The notes under the pieces: generated by a model
Database searches by the model: none
Told to the model about the DNA's origin: nothing
The model's input: the letters and a program-made list of their open reading frames with translations, nothing else
In this document: piece after piece, positions 1-6,986 of the stretch
Layout of the letters: the number at the start of each line of letters is the position of its first letter
Numbering within the stretch: position 1 is the stretch's first letter
Position numbers and translations under genes: made by a program
Assembly (NCBI GenBank): GCA_944332155.1
Contig: CALVJM010000005.1
Span: 1 to 32,720 of the forward strand
Source: an uncultured Bacilli bacterium
GTDB lineage: Bacteria > Bacillota_I > Bacilli_A > RF39 > UBA660
Length of the DNA: 32,720 nt
Direction of reading: 5' to 3'

Positions 1-1
1 T

Positions 2-523
2 ATTACGATTCTAAAAAATGAAGATGGAAAAGATGAGCTTGGATTTGACGATTTAAAGACAGCCGAATTTTATATTCATAAAGTATCAAAACTTTGGCCA
101 ATATGGATTAGTGATAAAGATCGTACGATGATGCAGTTTTATGCGGATGCTTGTAAAATGATGCAGGAACAAGGAGAACTTACCATTGATGATTTATATA
201 AATATTCTGAAAAAGAAATCATTGATCGTATTTTACATTCTAAAAACAAAGAATTAATAAAAGCATTTAAAAAATTTATGTCTCTAACAGAAGTTTCGTT
301 TCATTCTTCTTTCATTCCTGATGTATATTGTGTGAATGTCCCAGGTAAAAAAAGATATATTGTTCCTCTTGTAAAAGATAAGGGTAAAACTTTACGTATT
401 ACATCATGTTCTAAACAAGCAAACAAAGAAATTGAGGAATATCTAGCTATTCACCAACACTCCTTCACTTCTTTTGATATTCCAATGCCTTCCGTTACAC
501 AAAAACATCTTATCAAAAAATAA
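2..523 (+). CDS. C-terminal part of a possible HD-domain phosphohydrolase-like protein (5' end outside window)
   Basis: The reading frame is open from base 2 to the TAA at 521-523, so the gene starts before the window; the ATG at 128 is internal. About 173 residues are visible. They are soluble and charged, with an amphipathic stretch around KVSKLWPIWISDKDR and a later segment PGKKRYIVPLV. The alternation of helices such as LTIDDLYKYSEKEIIDRIL resembles the C-terminal helical region of HD-superfamily hydrolases of Firmicutes, but the catalytic HD motifs would lie upstream and cannot be seen, so this assignment is tentative. It converges with the minus-strand gene ending at 543, and a shared hairpin terminator separates them. 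Confidence 0.4.
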   Translation: MTILKNEDGKDELGFDDLKTAEFYIHKVSKLWPIWISDKDRTMMQFYADACKMMQEQGELTIDDLYKYSEKEIIDRILHSKNKELIKAFKKFMSLTEVSFHSSFIPDVYCVNVPGKKRYIVPLVKDKGKTLRITSCSKQANKEIEEYLAIHQHSFTSFDIPMPSVTQKHLIKK

Positions 524-549
524 GGTTCTAATTATCAGAACCTTATTTT
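515..549. terminator. Bidirectional intrinsic terminator between convergent genes
   Basis: An 11-bp perfect stem (AATAAGGTTCT at 519-529 with AGAACCTTATT at 537-547) encloses a 7-nt loop. It is flanked by an A-run on the left and a T-run on the right, so it can terminate transcription in both directions. The stop codons of both flanking genes lie inside the stem. Confidence 0.8.
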
Positions 550-1310
550 AATTGCAATATTTTTTTCTGTAAAGACTTTTTGAGTTGATTGAGCTGTTCT
601 TCATCTATATTCATTATTTGAGCGATGGTTGAATAATCAATTTCTTGATTATTTTCAATATACTCCATCATTAACTTAATAAGTTGTTCCTCTGCTTCTG
701 TTTCATTAATCAAGTCTAATATATGATTAGATGAATTTAAGTCATTATATATTCCATCATAAGTTAATTTTCTTTCTTCATATTCGTTGAATGTTCTAGC
801 TGGGAAAATTTTGTTAAAAATGGTATAAATTAGCGATTTATACAAGTAATTGTATAATATTTTGGATAATATTTCTGAATCATCATCAAAGTTATATATT
901 ATATCCCCACAATTAGTTAATAACAAATCTAAAACAACACCTTTAATATCATCAATAAACAATTTGGGATATTTACTAAAAATTACTTTAGACACTAAAT
1001 CAACTATATTCACGATAAGTAATTGGTGATGATTAATCTGCTCTTTTGAAAGTGGCTTATGTTCTCCAATCCATAATGAATCCTTTTTTAATTTTTTTAA
1101 CAAAAAACTGTTTAAATTTAATGCTTCAAAAAAGTCCTTTATTTGTATTTTCAAATTTTGACATAAATGTATAACATCTTCATAACTATAAAACTTATTA
1201 TAATTGTTTGTTAGTAATAAATAGAATTTTAAATTTTCTTTCGAAAAGTTTTTAGTATCAAAAATATGACAAAGACTTTGATAATCTGTAAATATAACTC
1301 GTATAATCAA
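543..1310 (-). CDS. Hypothetical protein, possibly a divergent sigma-70-like factor
   Basis: The frame encodes 255 residues from a TTG whose first bases overlap the TGA of the upstream repeat gene (TTGA at 1310-1307). This implies translational coupling, or a former fusion. There is no ATG near the N-terminus, and the frame is closed by a stop at 1328-1326, so the start must lie in this short interval. Residues about 94-165 are helical and loosely match sigma region 2 in pattern (a DLVSKVIF helix, then FIDDIKGVVLDLLL, then YNFDDDSEILSKILYNYLYKSL). Residues about 200-255 contain EEQLIKLMMEYIE followed by a possible helix-turn-helix (DYSTIAQIMNIDEEQLNQLKK), like sigma region 4. These are weak resemblances read by eye. 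No transmembrane segment or enzyme motif is seen. Function is unknown; a DNA-binding role coupled to the repeat protein is an inference. Confidence 0.55.
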   Translation of the reverse strand: MIIRVIFTDYQSLCHIFDTKNFSKENLKFYLLLTNNYNKFYSYEDVIHLCQNLKIQIKDFFEALNLNSFLLKKLKKDSLWIGEHKPLSKEQINHHQLLIVNIVDLVSKVIFSKYPKLFIDDIKGVVLDLLLTNCGDIIYNFDDDSEILSKILYNYLYKSLIYTIFNKIFPARTFNEYEERKLTYDGIYNDLNSSNHILDLINETEAEEQLIKLMMEYIENNQEIDYSTIAQIMNIDEEQLNQLKKSLQKKILQLK

Positions 1311-2197
1311 CCAATCTCTATCGCTTTACCTTTGGCCAATATGGTTGGACATTGTTCGATTATTGATAAATCAATACCATTTATTTTTAAAGTCGAAACT
1401 ATTTTTTCAATCTCTAATGCTTTACCTTGGGCCAAAATGTAAGGGCATTGTTCGATTATTGATAAATAAATATCATTATTTTTTATAGTCGAAATTATTT
1501 TTTCAATCTCTATCGCTTTACCTTTGGCCAATATGGTTGGACATTGTTCGATTATTGATAAATAAATACCATTTATTTTTAAAGTCGAAATTATTTTTTC
1601 AATCTCTAATGCTTTACCTTGGGCCAAAATGTAAGGGCATTGTTCGATTATTGATAAAGGAATATCATTATTTTTTATAGTCGAAATTATTTTTTCAATT
1701 TCTGGCACTTTACCAAATGCCAAAATGGAAGGACATTGTTCGATTATTGATAAATCAATACCATTTATTTTTAAAGTCAAAATTATTTTTTCAATCTCTA
1801 ATGCTTTACCTTTGGCCAATATGGTTGGACATTGTTCGATTATTGATAAAGGAATATCATATTTTTTTAAAGTCAAAATTATTTTTTCAATCTCTATTTC
1901 TTTACCAAAGGCCAAAATGGAAGGACATTGTTCGATTATTGATAAATCAATACCATTTATTTTTAAAGTCAAAATTATTTTTTCAATCTCTATCGCTTTA
2001 CCAAAGGCCAATATGGTTGGGCATTGTTCGATTATTGATAAATCAAATTCATTATTTTTTAAAACTAATATAATTTTTTTGACTTCACAAACATTTTTTT
2101 GTTTTTTAATAGATTTTAATTTTACTATTTTTTGAATTGTTTTTTCAGAAATATTATAAGTTCTTAATATAGGTATTAACGTATGAACATCTATCAT
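1307..2197 (-). CDS. Tandem 32-residue helical-repeat protein (mTERF/TALE-like solenoid)
   Basis: The gene encodes 296 residues from ATG at 2197, preceded by a good ribosome site (GGGGAG, 5 nt from the ATG). After about 52 divergent N-terminal residues come eight in-frame repeats of 32 residues with core LSIIEQCPxILAxGKxxEIE followed by KIIxTLKxxxI. The last copy is cut after 20 residues and ends in a TGA that overlaps the next gene. A conserved Pro at repeat position 8 and Leu at 11, with alternating amphipathic helices, resemble the mTERF motif; the GKALE segment followed by a helix also recalls TALE repeats. Residues at positions 9 and 13 vary together from copy to copy, while the rest is almost invariant. 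No signal peptide or transmembrane segment is visible. Binding to nucleic acid is an inference from the repeat class. The N-terminal 50 residues contain a degenerate repeat (CEVKKIILVLKNNEFD). Confidence 0.8.
   Translation of the reverse strand: MIDVHTLIPILRTYNISEKTIQKIVKLKSIKKQKNVCEVKKIILVLKNNEFDLSIIEQCPTILAFGKAIEIEKIILTLKINGIDLSIIEQCPSILAFGKEIEIEKIILTLKKYDIPLSIIEQCPTILAKGKALEIEKIILTLKINGIDLSIIEQCPSILAFGKVPEIEKIISTIKNNDIPLSIIEQCPYILAQGKALEIEKIISTLKINGIYLSIIEQCPTILAKGKAIEIEKIISTIKNNDIYLSIIEQCPYILAQGKALEIEKIVSTLKINGIDLSIIEQCPTILAKGKAIEIG
1310..2041 (-). repeat. Eight tandem 96-bp coding repeats
   Basis: Units start (minus strand) at 2041, 1945, 1849, 1753, 1657, 1561, 1465 and 1369, exactly 96 bp apart; the eighth is truncated at 60 bp. 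Copies are nearly identical in DNA, for example the TTATCAATAATCGAACAATG core. Odd and even units differ in their C-terminal residues (INGI against NNDI or KYDI), giving a higher-order 192-bp period. The last two pairs (1658 downwards) are nearly identical, suggesting recent duplication. It is not a CRISPR because there are no unique spacers and the frame is open throughout. Confidence 0.95.
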
Positions 2198-2222
2198 ATT
2201 ATCTCCCCATTCAATATTTGTT

Positions 2223-2251
2223 ATTTTAACATATTTTTATTTCTATGTATA
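2223..2251 (-). promoter_or_regulatory. Probable promoter of the repeat-protein gene
   Basis: A -35-like TATACA (2251-2246) lies 17 bp from a -10-like TAAAAT (2228-2223). The site is 26 bp upstream of the ATG. The -35 matches consensus at only four of six positions, so confidence is moderate. Confidence 0.5.
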
Positions 2252-2323
2252 CTTTATTTTGTAAGTTCTTAATCATTTAGGTACAGATAAATGTTTTTAT
2301 CACTTAGGAATATACTTTCAAAC

Positions 2324-2351
2324 AAAAAAAAGAAATTAAAATTCTTTTTTT
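2324..2351 (-). terminator. Possible weak terminator of the ABC transporter operon
   Basis: An A/T-rich inverted repeat (AAAAAAAGAA paired with TTCTTTTTTT) overlaps the end of the permease gene and finishes in a T-run on the minus strand. The stem has little GC, so termination may be inefficient. Confidence 0.35.
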
Positions 2352-2965
2352 AAATAAATATGTTTGGATATTTGATAAGAAATTATAAGCATTCCTATCA
2401 TTGCTAGAATTAAAATAGGAATCAGATGATTTGTTAAAAACATAATGAACCCACTCGAAAGTGGAAGTGAAACGTTATTAATAAGCCAACCAAGTAATAA
2501 ACCGCCACCAAAAACACCGACAAATAGTCCAATACGTCCCTTCTCGACTCCGAATTTAAAAATTAAGGGATACATCACAGATTGTAAAAGAATAACTGCA
2601 AAGAGACAACCAAATAATAATTCATTTATTTTTGAAATATCGAGATTATTTTGTATGGTTCCAATTATAAAAGCTAAAGCATAAGTAACCACAATAGCGA
2701 TTCCAACCAATAAAAGATTGGCTAAATATTTGGCTCTAACGACTTGAAGACGTCCTTTAGGTAACGTACAAGCATAAATATCCCATTTGTTATATTCATC
2801 ATAACTAAAGGTAGAAATAAATAACATCGTACAAATAAAGACGGGTATAAAATAAAACATTTGGGAACCATCTAAGGAAATAAAACCAAAGATACAAATA
2901 CATATAAGAATATATTTCCAGTTTCCAGTCAACATAAATAAATCTTTTTTAATAAGTCCTTTCAT
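2336..2965 (-). CDS. ABC-2 type transporter permease
   Basis: The gene encodes a 209-residue integral membrane protein with about six hydrophobic segments. The first helices lie around residues 16-32 and 36-55, and four more follow after residue 85. The cytoplasmic motif LPKGRLQVVRAKYL between helices 2 and 3 is typical of the short ABC-2 permeases found with YtrA-type regulators (LPvsR..iV.aKYl). It follows the ATPase gene after a single base, so the two are translated together and should form one exporter. Such systems usually respond to cell-wall-active or membrane-active peptides, but the substrate cannot be read from the sequence. The end of the gene overlaps a weak terminator hairpin. 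Confidence 0.85.
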   Translation of the reverse strand: MKGLIKKDLFMLTGNWKYILICICIFGFISLDGSQMFYFIPVFICTMLFISTFSYDEYNKWDIYACTLPKGRLQVVRAKYLANLLLVGIAIVVTYALAFIIGTIQNNLDISKINELLFGCLFAVILLQSVMYPLIFKFGVEKGRIGLFVGVFGGGLLLGWLINNVSLPLSSGFIMFLTNHLIPILILAMIGMLIISYQISKHIYLKKEF

Positions 2966-2966
2966 G

Positions 2967-3830
2967 TTACTTTCTCACTCCTTTAATCATAAATACCATA
3001 ATATCTTCCAAACTAGCAGGATCAACAATACTATCCGTATACTTTTTTTGTACTGCTCTACGATTGGTAACTAGAAACTCGGCATCATAACGATTCTTTT
3101 TATAAGCAATATAATCTTGGGTATCTATGGTATCCATTTGTTCTAATGGACATTTTAAAATACCATAGCTATCTAGCAATTCATCACGACTTTGATTGAG
3201 TAATATTTTTCCTTGATTTATAAAAATAATTTGATCTGCAATATGTTCTAAATCACTCGTAATATGGGTCGAAAATAAAATGGTATGATCTTCTTCTTGA
3301 ATAAAATCTAAGAATAAGTCTAACACTTCATTTCGCACGACAGGATCTAATCCACTCGTTGGTTCATCTAAGATTAGTAATTTGGGATGATGCGCAAGTG
3401 CGGTTGCGATTTCTAACTTCTTTCGCATTCCTTTTGACATTTTACGTATTTGTTTATCTACAGTAAGAGAAAAGTCTTTTAAATATTGGAAAAAAAATTT
3501 TTGATCCCAACTTGAATAGATATCTTTCATAATGGAGTTAATCTCTTTGGGAGTCAATAGTTCAGGGAAAAAGGTTTGATCTAAAACAACTCCAATATCT
3601 TCTTTAATTTTACTTTCTTGTTGTTGGTGATCCTGTTCAAAAATACGAATGGTTCCTTGATCAATTCTAATTACGTTTAGTAAAGATTTAATCATAGTCG
3701 TTTTTCCGGCACCATTTTCTCCAATCAATCCAACAATAACCCCACTTGGAATGGTGATATTTAATTCACCTAAACGAAAACCACTATCATACGCTTTTAC
3801 TACATTTTTCATTTCAATTGCTTGTTTCAT
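2967..3830 (-). CDS. ABC transporter ATP-binding protein (BcrA/YtrB type)
   Basis: The 287-residue protein has a Walker A motif GENGAGKT at residues 37-44, a D-Q loop (VVLDQTFF), a signature region MSKGMRKKLEIATAL, Walker B with D-loop LLILDEPTSGLDP, and the switch histidine in FSTHI. The signature KGMRKK instead of LSGGQ is usual for drug and peptide exporters of the BcrA group. The C-terminal 80 residues form the extension common in this group. The ATG overlaps the TGA of the regulator gene (ATGA at 3830-3827), so it is translationally coupled to it. With the next gene it probably forms an exporter, possibly for antibiotic resistance, controlled by the GntR regulator. Confidence 0.92.
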   Translation of the reverse strand: MKQAIEMKNVVKAYDSGFRLGELNITIPSGVIVGLIGENGAGKTTMIKSLLNVIRIDQGTIRIFEQDHQQQESKIKEDIGVVLDQTFFPELLTPKEINSIMKDIYSSWDQKFFFQYLKDFSLTVDKQIRKMSKGMRKKLEIATALAHHPKLLILDEPTSGLDPVVRNEVLDLFLDFIQEEDHTILFSTHITSDLEHIADQIIFINQGKILLNQSRDELLDSYGILKCPLEQMDTIDTQDYIAYKKNRYDAEFLVTNRRAVQKKYTDSIVDPASLEDIMVFMIKGVRK

Positions 3831-4207
3831 TCTTCGTCACCTCGATCAAAAATTTCAATTAATTGTGTTAATTCTTCTACAGGAATTTGAAAACGATGTG
3901 AAAGTGTTACGGCTTTTTCAATATGATTTTCAATTTCACGTCTTACTTGTTCCTGTACTAATTGTGTATTCTGTGGTGCGACAAAAGTTCCTTTTCCTTG
4001 AATAGAAGTAATATATCCTTCACTTTCTAATTCATCATATGCTTTTTTTATCGTCATCACACTAATTTTGATATCTTTAGATAACGACCGAATAGAAGGA
4101 AGTATTTCTCCTTCCAGCAATTCATGATTCATAATTTGATGAATAATATTTTCTTTAATCTGTTCATAGATCGGAACAGAACTACTATTACTAATCATCA
4201 TTCTCAT
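3827..4207 (-). CDS. GntR-family transcriptional regulator, YtrA subfamily
   Basis: The 126-residue protein starts at ATG 4207, chosen because GGAGGG lies 6 nt upstream and because the frame further upstream runs through the promoter and terminator. It has an N-terminal winged helix (VPIYEQIKENIIHQIMNHEL, then PSIRSLSKDIKISVMTIKKAYDELE, then the wing EGYITSIQGKGTFVA). A short C-terminal dimerisation helix follows with no large effector domain, as in the YtrA subfamily. It is first in an operon with an ABC ATPase and permease. A perfect palindrome in its promoter suggests autorepression. The ligand is unknown. Confidence 0.92.
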   Translation of the reverse strand: MRMMISNSSSVPIYEQIKENIIHQIMNHELLEGEILPSIRSLSKDIKISVMTIKKAYDELESEGYITSIQGKGTFVAPQNTQLVQEQVRREIENHIEKAVTLSHRFQIPVEELTQLIEIFDRGDEE

Positions 4208-4221
4208 AAGAATCCCTCCAC

Positions 4222-4260
4222 TGTTATATATAGTATATAACACTATATGACAGTTGTCAA
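4222..4260 (-). promoter_or_regulatory. Promoter and palindromic operator of the GntR-ABC operon
   Basis: A consensus TTGACA (4260-4255) is 17 bp from TATACT (4237-4232). The -10 lies inside a perfect inverted repeat at 4222-4242: 9-bp arms TGTTATATA and TATATAACA around CTA. A YtrA-type repressor bound here would block the promoter directly. The palindrome matches the general form of GntR/YtrA operators. Confidence 0.85.
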
Positions 4261-4261
4261 T

Positions 4262-4288
4262 AAAAAAGAAGAGTTTTTTTCTCTTCTG
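4262..4288 (-). terminator. Intrinsic terminator after the zinc-finger gene
   Basis: The stem AGAAGAG (4287-4281) pairs with CTCTTCT (4273-4267) around an A7 loop, followed on the minus strand by a run of six T. It lies just downstream of the TAA at 4290 and just upstream of the next -35 box. Confidence 0.75.
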
Positions 4289-4289
4289 A

Positions 4290-4583
4290 TTAATCACCAA
4301 ACATATCAAAAATTTCCCCAAAGATGGATTCTTTTTTTCTTTTGGAGTGTTTTGAAGAATATTTACGATCGTCATAATCATCATAATCTCTTTTTCGATT
4401 ACGTTCGCTTTGACGTTCATAATCACGATCATAGCTTTTAGAACTGCGTTCTTCTACTTCCATTAATTTTTCGAGTTCACCGTGGTCTAACCAAATTCCA
4501 CGACATTCTGGACAATAATCAATTTCTACTCCTCGTTTTTCTGACATCAACAATGTGACATCTTTACACACTGGGCATTTCAT
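4290..4583 (-). CDS. Small zinc-ribbon protein (TFIIB-type zinc-finger family)
   Basis: The 97-residue protein starts with MKCPVC and has a CxxC...CxxC zinc ribbon at residues about 3-27 (CPVC and CPEC). These are followed by RGIWLDHGELEKL, the signature of the zf-TFIIB family of bacterial zinc ribbons. The C-terminal half is highly charged and rich in Arg, Asp, Lys and Tyr, probably disordered, which suggests binding to nucleic acid or to an acidic or basic partner. A strong GGAGG precedes the ATG. The function of this family in bacteria is not established. It lies downstream of another zinc-ribbon protein, possibly in the same transcript. Confidence 0.85.
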   Translation of the reverse strand: MKCPVCKDVTLLMSEKRGVEIDYCPECRGIWLDHGELEKLMEVEERSSKSYDRDYERQSERNRKRDYDDYDDRKYSSKHSKRKKESIFGEIFDMFGD

Positions 4584-4627
4584 ATTTTTCCTCCATTCTC
4601 TTTCTATTATATCAAAACCATGATGGT

Positions 4628-5488
4628 TTATGAATCCTTTTCAGTTGTAGTGGTAGAATCTTCTGGAGTACTTGTTTCATTATCACTTTCCTCATCAGTG
4701 GATTCATTCGTATCAGTTGGATTTTGATCTTGAATTGTTTGTTCTTTTTTCTTAGAAACTGTTAAAGTGATAGTTTGATCACGATCGATTTTTTTATTCG
4801 CTTTAATACTTTGGTCTAAAACCATACCATCGGATGTATCACTTTCTTGATATTTTATTTTATAAGTAATGCCTTGTTCATTCAGAAACGTGCATGCACT
4901 TTCCATACTAAGACCTACAAAATCTGGAAGTGTTAAAGTATTATCTTCGATACCAACTGTAAGTTTAATCTTTTTATAATTCGATACCGTCTCACCTGCT
5001 TTAATACTTTGATCAAGAACGATACCAATTTCACTTTCATCCTCTACTACTTCCGTTTTTTCTGTGACACGAAATCCTGCATCTTCTAAAGTAGTCTTCG
5101 CATCTTCCAAGGTCATTCCCACAACATTTGGAACTTCTCTAACTTCGGCAGTATAAATGTGATAAGCAAAAATTCCAGCAGCTCCAGCCGCAACTACAAA
5201 GAGTAAGAACAATAAGAAAACCATAAATTTTTGTAATAAACTCATTTGTTTTACAACCACGACGTCATTCTTATCACGCTTATCTTTTCTTCTATTTCTA
5301 TCTTTTGCTTTTTCTTTTTTGGTTTTGGTAACCTTTTTATTTTTCGTTTTGTTTCTACCTTTATCTTTTTTGTTTTCCTCTGTTATTTTACGTTCGTAAG
5401 GTAAATCTAAAATGAAATCATAACCACAACGGCTACAAAAATGTGCCGTTTCATCATTTAATTGATGACAATTTGGACATTTTACCAT
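4628..5488 (-). CDS. Membrane protein with N-terminal zinc ribbon and two PASTA domains
   Basis: The 286-residue protein carries a zinc ribbon with Cys4, Cys7, Cys18 and Cys21. A very basic Lys/Arg linker covers about residues 34-80, and one transmembrane helix about 88-110. Two extracellular PASTA repeats follow, at about 117-178 (starting VPNVVGMTLEDAKTTL) and 186-248 (starting LPDFVGLSMESACTFL). The last 35 residues are Ser/Thr/Glu/Asp-rich and probably disordered. PASTA domains bind muropeptides or peptidoglycan and normally occur in Ser/Thr kinases or penicillin-binding proteins; here there is no kinase domain. The inferred role is sensing or attaching to the cell wall and signalling through the cytoplasmic zinc ribbon. 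The start is supported by GAGGAGG 6 nt upstream of the ATG. Confidence 0.88.
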   Translation of the reverse strand: MVKCPNCHQLNDETAHFCSRCGYDFILDLPYERKITEENKKDKGRNKTKNKKVTKTKKEKAKDRNRRKDKRDKNDVVVVKQMSLLQKFMVFLLFLLFVVAAGAAGIFAYHIYTAEVREVPNVVGMTLEDAKTTLEDAGFRVTEKTEVVEDESEIGIVLDQSIKAGETVSNYKKIKLTVGIEDNTLTLPDFVGLSMESACTFLNEQGITYKIKYQESDTSDGMVLDQSIKANKKIDRDQTITLTVSKKKEQTIQDQNPTDTNESTDEESDNETSTPEDSTTTTEKDS

Positions 5489-5543
5489 AAATACCTCCTC
5501 GTAAAGTCATACTATAACAAACAAATGTGAAATTTTTAAGAAA

Positions 5544-6368
5544 CTACTTTGGTTGATGAATGTATTCAAATAACGCGGATGGACGATGTCCACCTCCGGT
5601 CTTCATTTTATCTGTCTTACGTACTTTATTAGAAATCATACGACGAAAGGCAGGATCTAATAATTTTTTACCAAGAATAATTTCATATACTTGTTGTAAC
5701 TCTCCTAATGTAAAATATCTTGGCATCATATGAAAGACGATATCCGTATATTCGATTTTATTCTTTAAGCGTTCCATTCCCATAACAATCGTTAGGGCAT
5801 GATCAAACGCAAGACATTCGTTATTTACAATCTCATATTCATAATGTGCGGTTGTAATTTCTTTTAAGTGTTTTTTTACTTCAAAAGTTAATTGTTCTTC
5901 ACCGTTTTCTAAGAAAACTTTAATAGTATCTTCATCTTCAAGCGTATGAATGTGAAACCAAGAAGCATTCTGGGCAAGATTGTGATGAAGACGATTTTTA
6001 TCGACTAAGGACATATAAGCGGTACTAATGACACGCATACGAGGATCACGATCCACCGCACTAAAAGTATAAAGTTGTTCTAAATAAATATCTTCTAAGT
6101 TTGTCTCATCTTTTAAAATACGTTTAGATGCCTCATCTGTCGTTTCATCCATACGAATAAACCCTCCAGGCAGGCACCATTTTCCTTTAAAGGGATAAGT
6201 ATCTCTTTTAATCAGTAAGACACTAAAATACTTTTTATTTAATTTACGATAATTTTCTTGAACACCATCAGCAACACTAAATAATAGAATATCCGTTGTT
6301 AAAGATAGACGTTCAAATTGATTAGGATTGTAATGTTTTAAAAATTCTTCTTCACTTTTATATTCCAT
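5544..6368 (-). CDS. nrtR: NrtR: Nudix-related transcriptional regulator of NAD metabolism
   Basis: The 274-residue protein combines an N-terminal Nudix domain (about 22-165) with a C-terminal winged helix (about 195-265: YTDIVFHMMPRYFTLGELQQ, then FRRMISNKV, ending GGHRPSALFEY). This is the NrtR architecture. The Nudix box at 69-91 keeps GX5E but has RILKDETNL in place of REUxEExGU, so hydrolysis is probably lost and the domain senses a nucleotide such as ADP-ribose. This follows the known behaviour of NrtR proteins. The gene lies directly downstream of the NAD salvage genes and has its own promoter overlapping a palindrome like those at pncA and pncB. The stop codon is TAG. Confidence 0.93.
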   Translation of the reverse strand: MEYKSEEEFLKHYNPNQFERLSLTTDILLFSVADGVQENYRKLNKKYFSVLLIKRDTYPFKGKWCLPGGFIRMDETTDEASKRILKDETNLEDIYLEQLYTFSAVDRDPRMRVISTAYMSLVDKNRLHHNLAQNASWFHIHTLEDEDTIKVFLENGEEQLTFEVKKHLKEITTAHYEYEIVNNECLAFDHALTIVMGMERLKNKIEYTDIVFHMMPRYFTLGELQQVYEIILGKKLLDPAFRRMISNKVRKTDKMKTGGGHRPSALFEYIHQPK

Positions 6369-6390
6369 ACTACACCTCTTATTTCTAAAT

Positions 6391-6421
6391 TGATTATATC
6401 ACAAGAAGTCAAAAAAGTCAT
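6391..6421 (-). promoter_or_regulatory. nrtR promoter with overlapping candidate NrtR operator
   Basis: ATGACT (6421-6416) is spaced 17 bp from a perfect TATAAT (6398-6393). The -10 is embedded in TGATATAATCA (6401-6391), a palindrome with 4-bp arms that resembles the TGATATTAACA element at the pncA and pncB promoters. The arrangement suggests autoregulation. The -35 lies within the preceding terminator hairpin. Confidence 0.6.
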
Positions 6422-6433
6422 TTCTGACCTTTT
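6411..6433 (-). terminator. Intrinsic terminator after nadD
   Basis: The stem AAGGTCA pairs with TGACTTT around GAAA, followed by a short T-run, immediately after the nadD stop codon. It separates the NAD operon from the nrtR promoter, although read-through is possible. Confidence 0.65.
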
Positions 6434-6986
6434 ATCCATTTTGATATAAATGATTCGTTTTAATATATTGTTTGACACCCATAGGTAATCCTGAATAATC
6501 TTCTTGTTGTAATGATTTTCTAATTTTGGTAGAAGATAAAGAGTTGGAATTTATAGACAAAAACTCTACATGAGGAACGATTTGTTTTACCTCTTCTTTG
6601 GTATCTTGGTTTCGTAAAAGAACAAGAAAATGGGTATCAGGAATGAAAGAAGATGCATGTTCCCAAGTCCAAATCTCTTTAATATTATCACTACCACAAA
6701 TAAAATAAATTTGATCGTTGGGATACTTTTCTTTAAAGTAACGTAAGGTTTGATAAGTATAAACTTGTGAATTCTTATCTTCAATTGTCGATACTTCCAT
6801 TCGATCTTCTAAACAAAGTTTTAACATTTGAACACGATCTTCTAAGGCGATTAATTCGTCCTTTTGATAAGCATTCCCAACCGGTACAAAGATGACCTTA
6901 TCTACCATATTTAATGCATCTCTAGCGATATTGATGTGCATCTGATGTGGTGGATTAAAACTTCCTCCAAAAATTCCTATTTTCAT
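6432..6986 (-). CDS. nadD: Nicotinate-nucleotide adenylyltransferase
   Basis: NadD converts nicotinate mononucleotide plus ATP to deamido-NAD. The 184-residue protein has the nucleotidyltransferase signature at residues 4-20 (GIFGGSFNPPHQMHI, the HxxH of the HIGH-like motif). It also has FICGSDNIKEIWTWE and, near the C-terminus, SSTKIRKSL (the ISSTxIR motif). Length is close to the usual 190-210. The ATG overlaps the TGA of prs (ATGA), so it is coupled to it. It is the last gene of the NAD operon before a terminator. Confidence 0.93.
   Translation of the reverse strand: MKIGIFGGSFNPPHQMHINIARDALNMVDKVIFVPVGNAYQKDELIALEDRVQMLKLCLEDRMEVSTIEDKNSQVYTYQTLRYFKEKYPNDQIYFICGSDNIKEIWTWEHASSFIPDTHFLVLLRNQDTKEEVKQIVPHVEFLSINSNSLSSTKIRKSLQQEDYSGLPMGVKQYIKTNHLYQNG

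Noticed and set aside
1310-2041. CRISPR array
   Set aside because: The 96-bp units are contiguous, lack spacers and keep one open frame coding a helical repeat.
1717-2135. Plus-strand open frames over the repeat array
   Set aside because: They are antisense shadows of the 32-residue repeats and have no ribosome site or promoter.
3827-4432. Long version of the GntR gene starting at 4432
   Set aside because: The added N-terminus crosses the terminator and the promoter/operator and is not conserved-looking; ATG 4207 has a proper GGAGGG.
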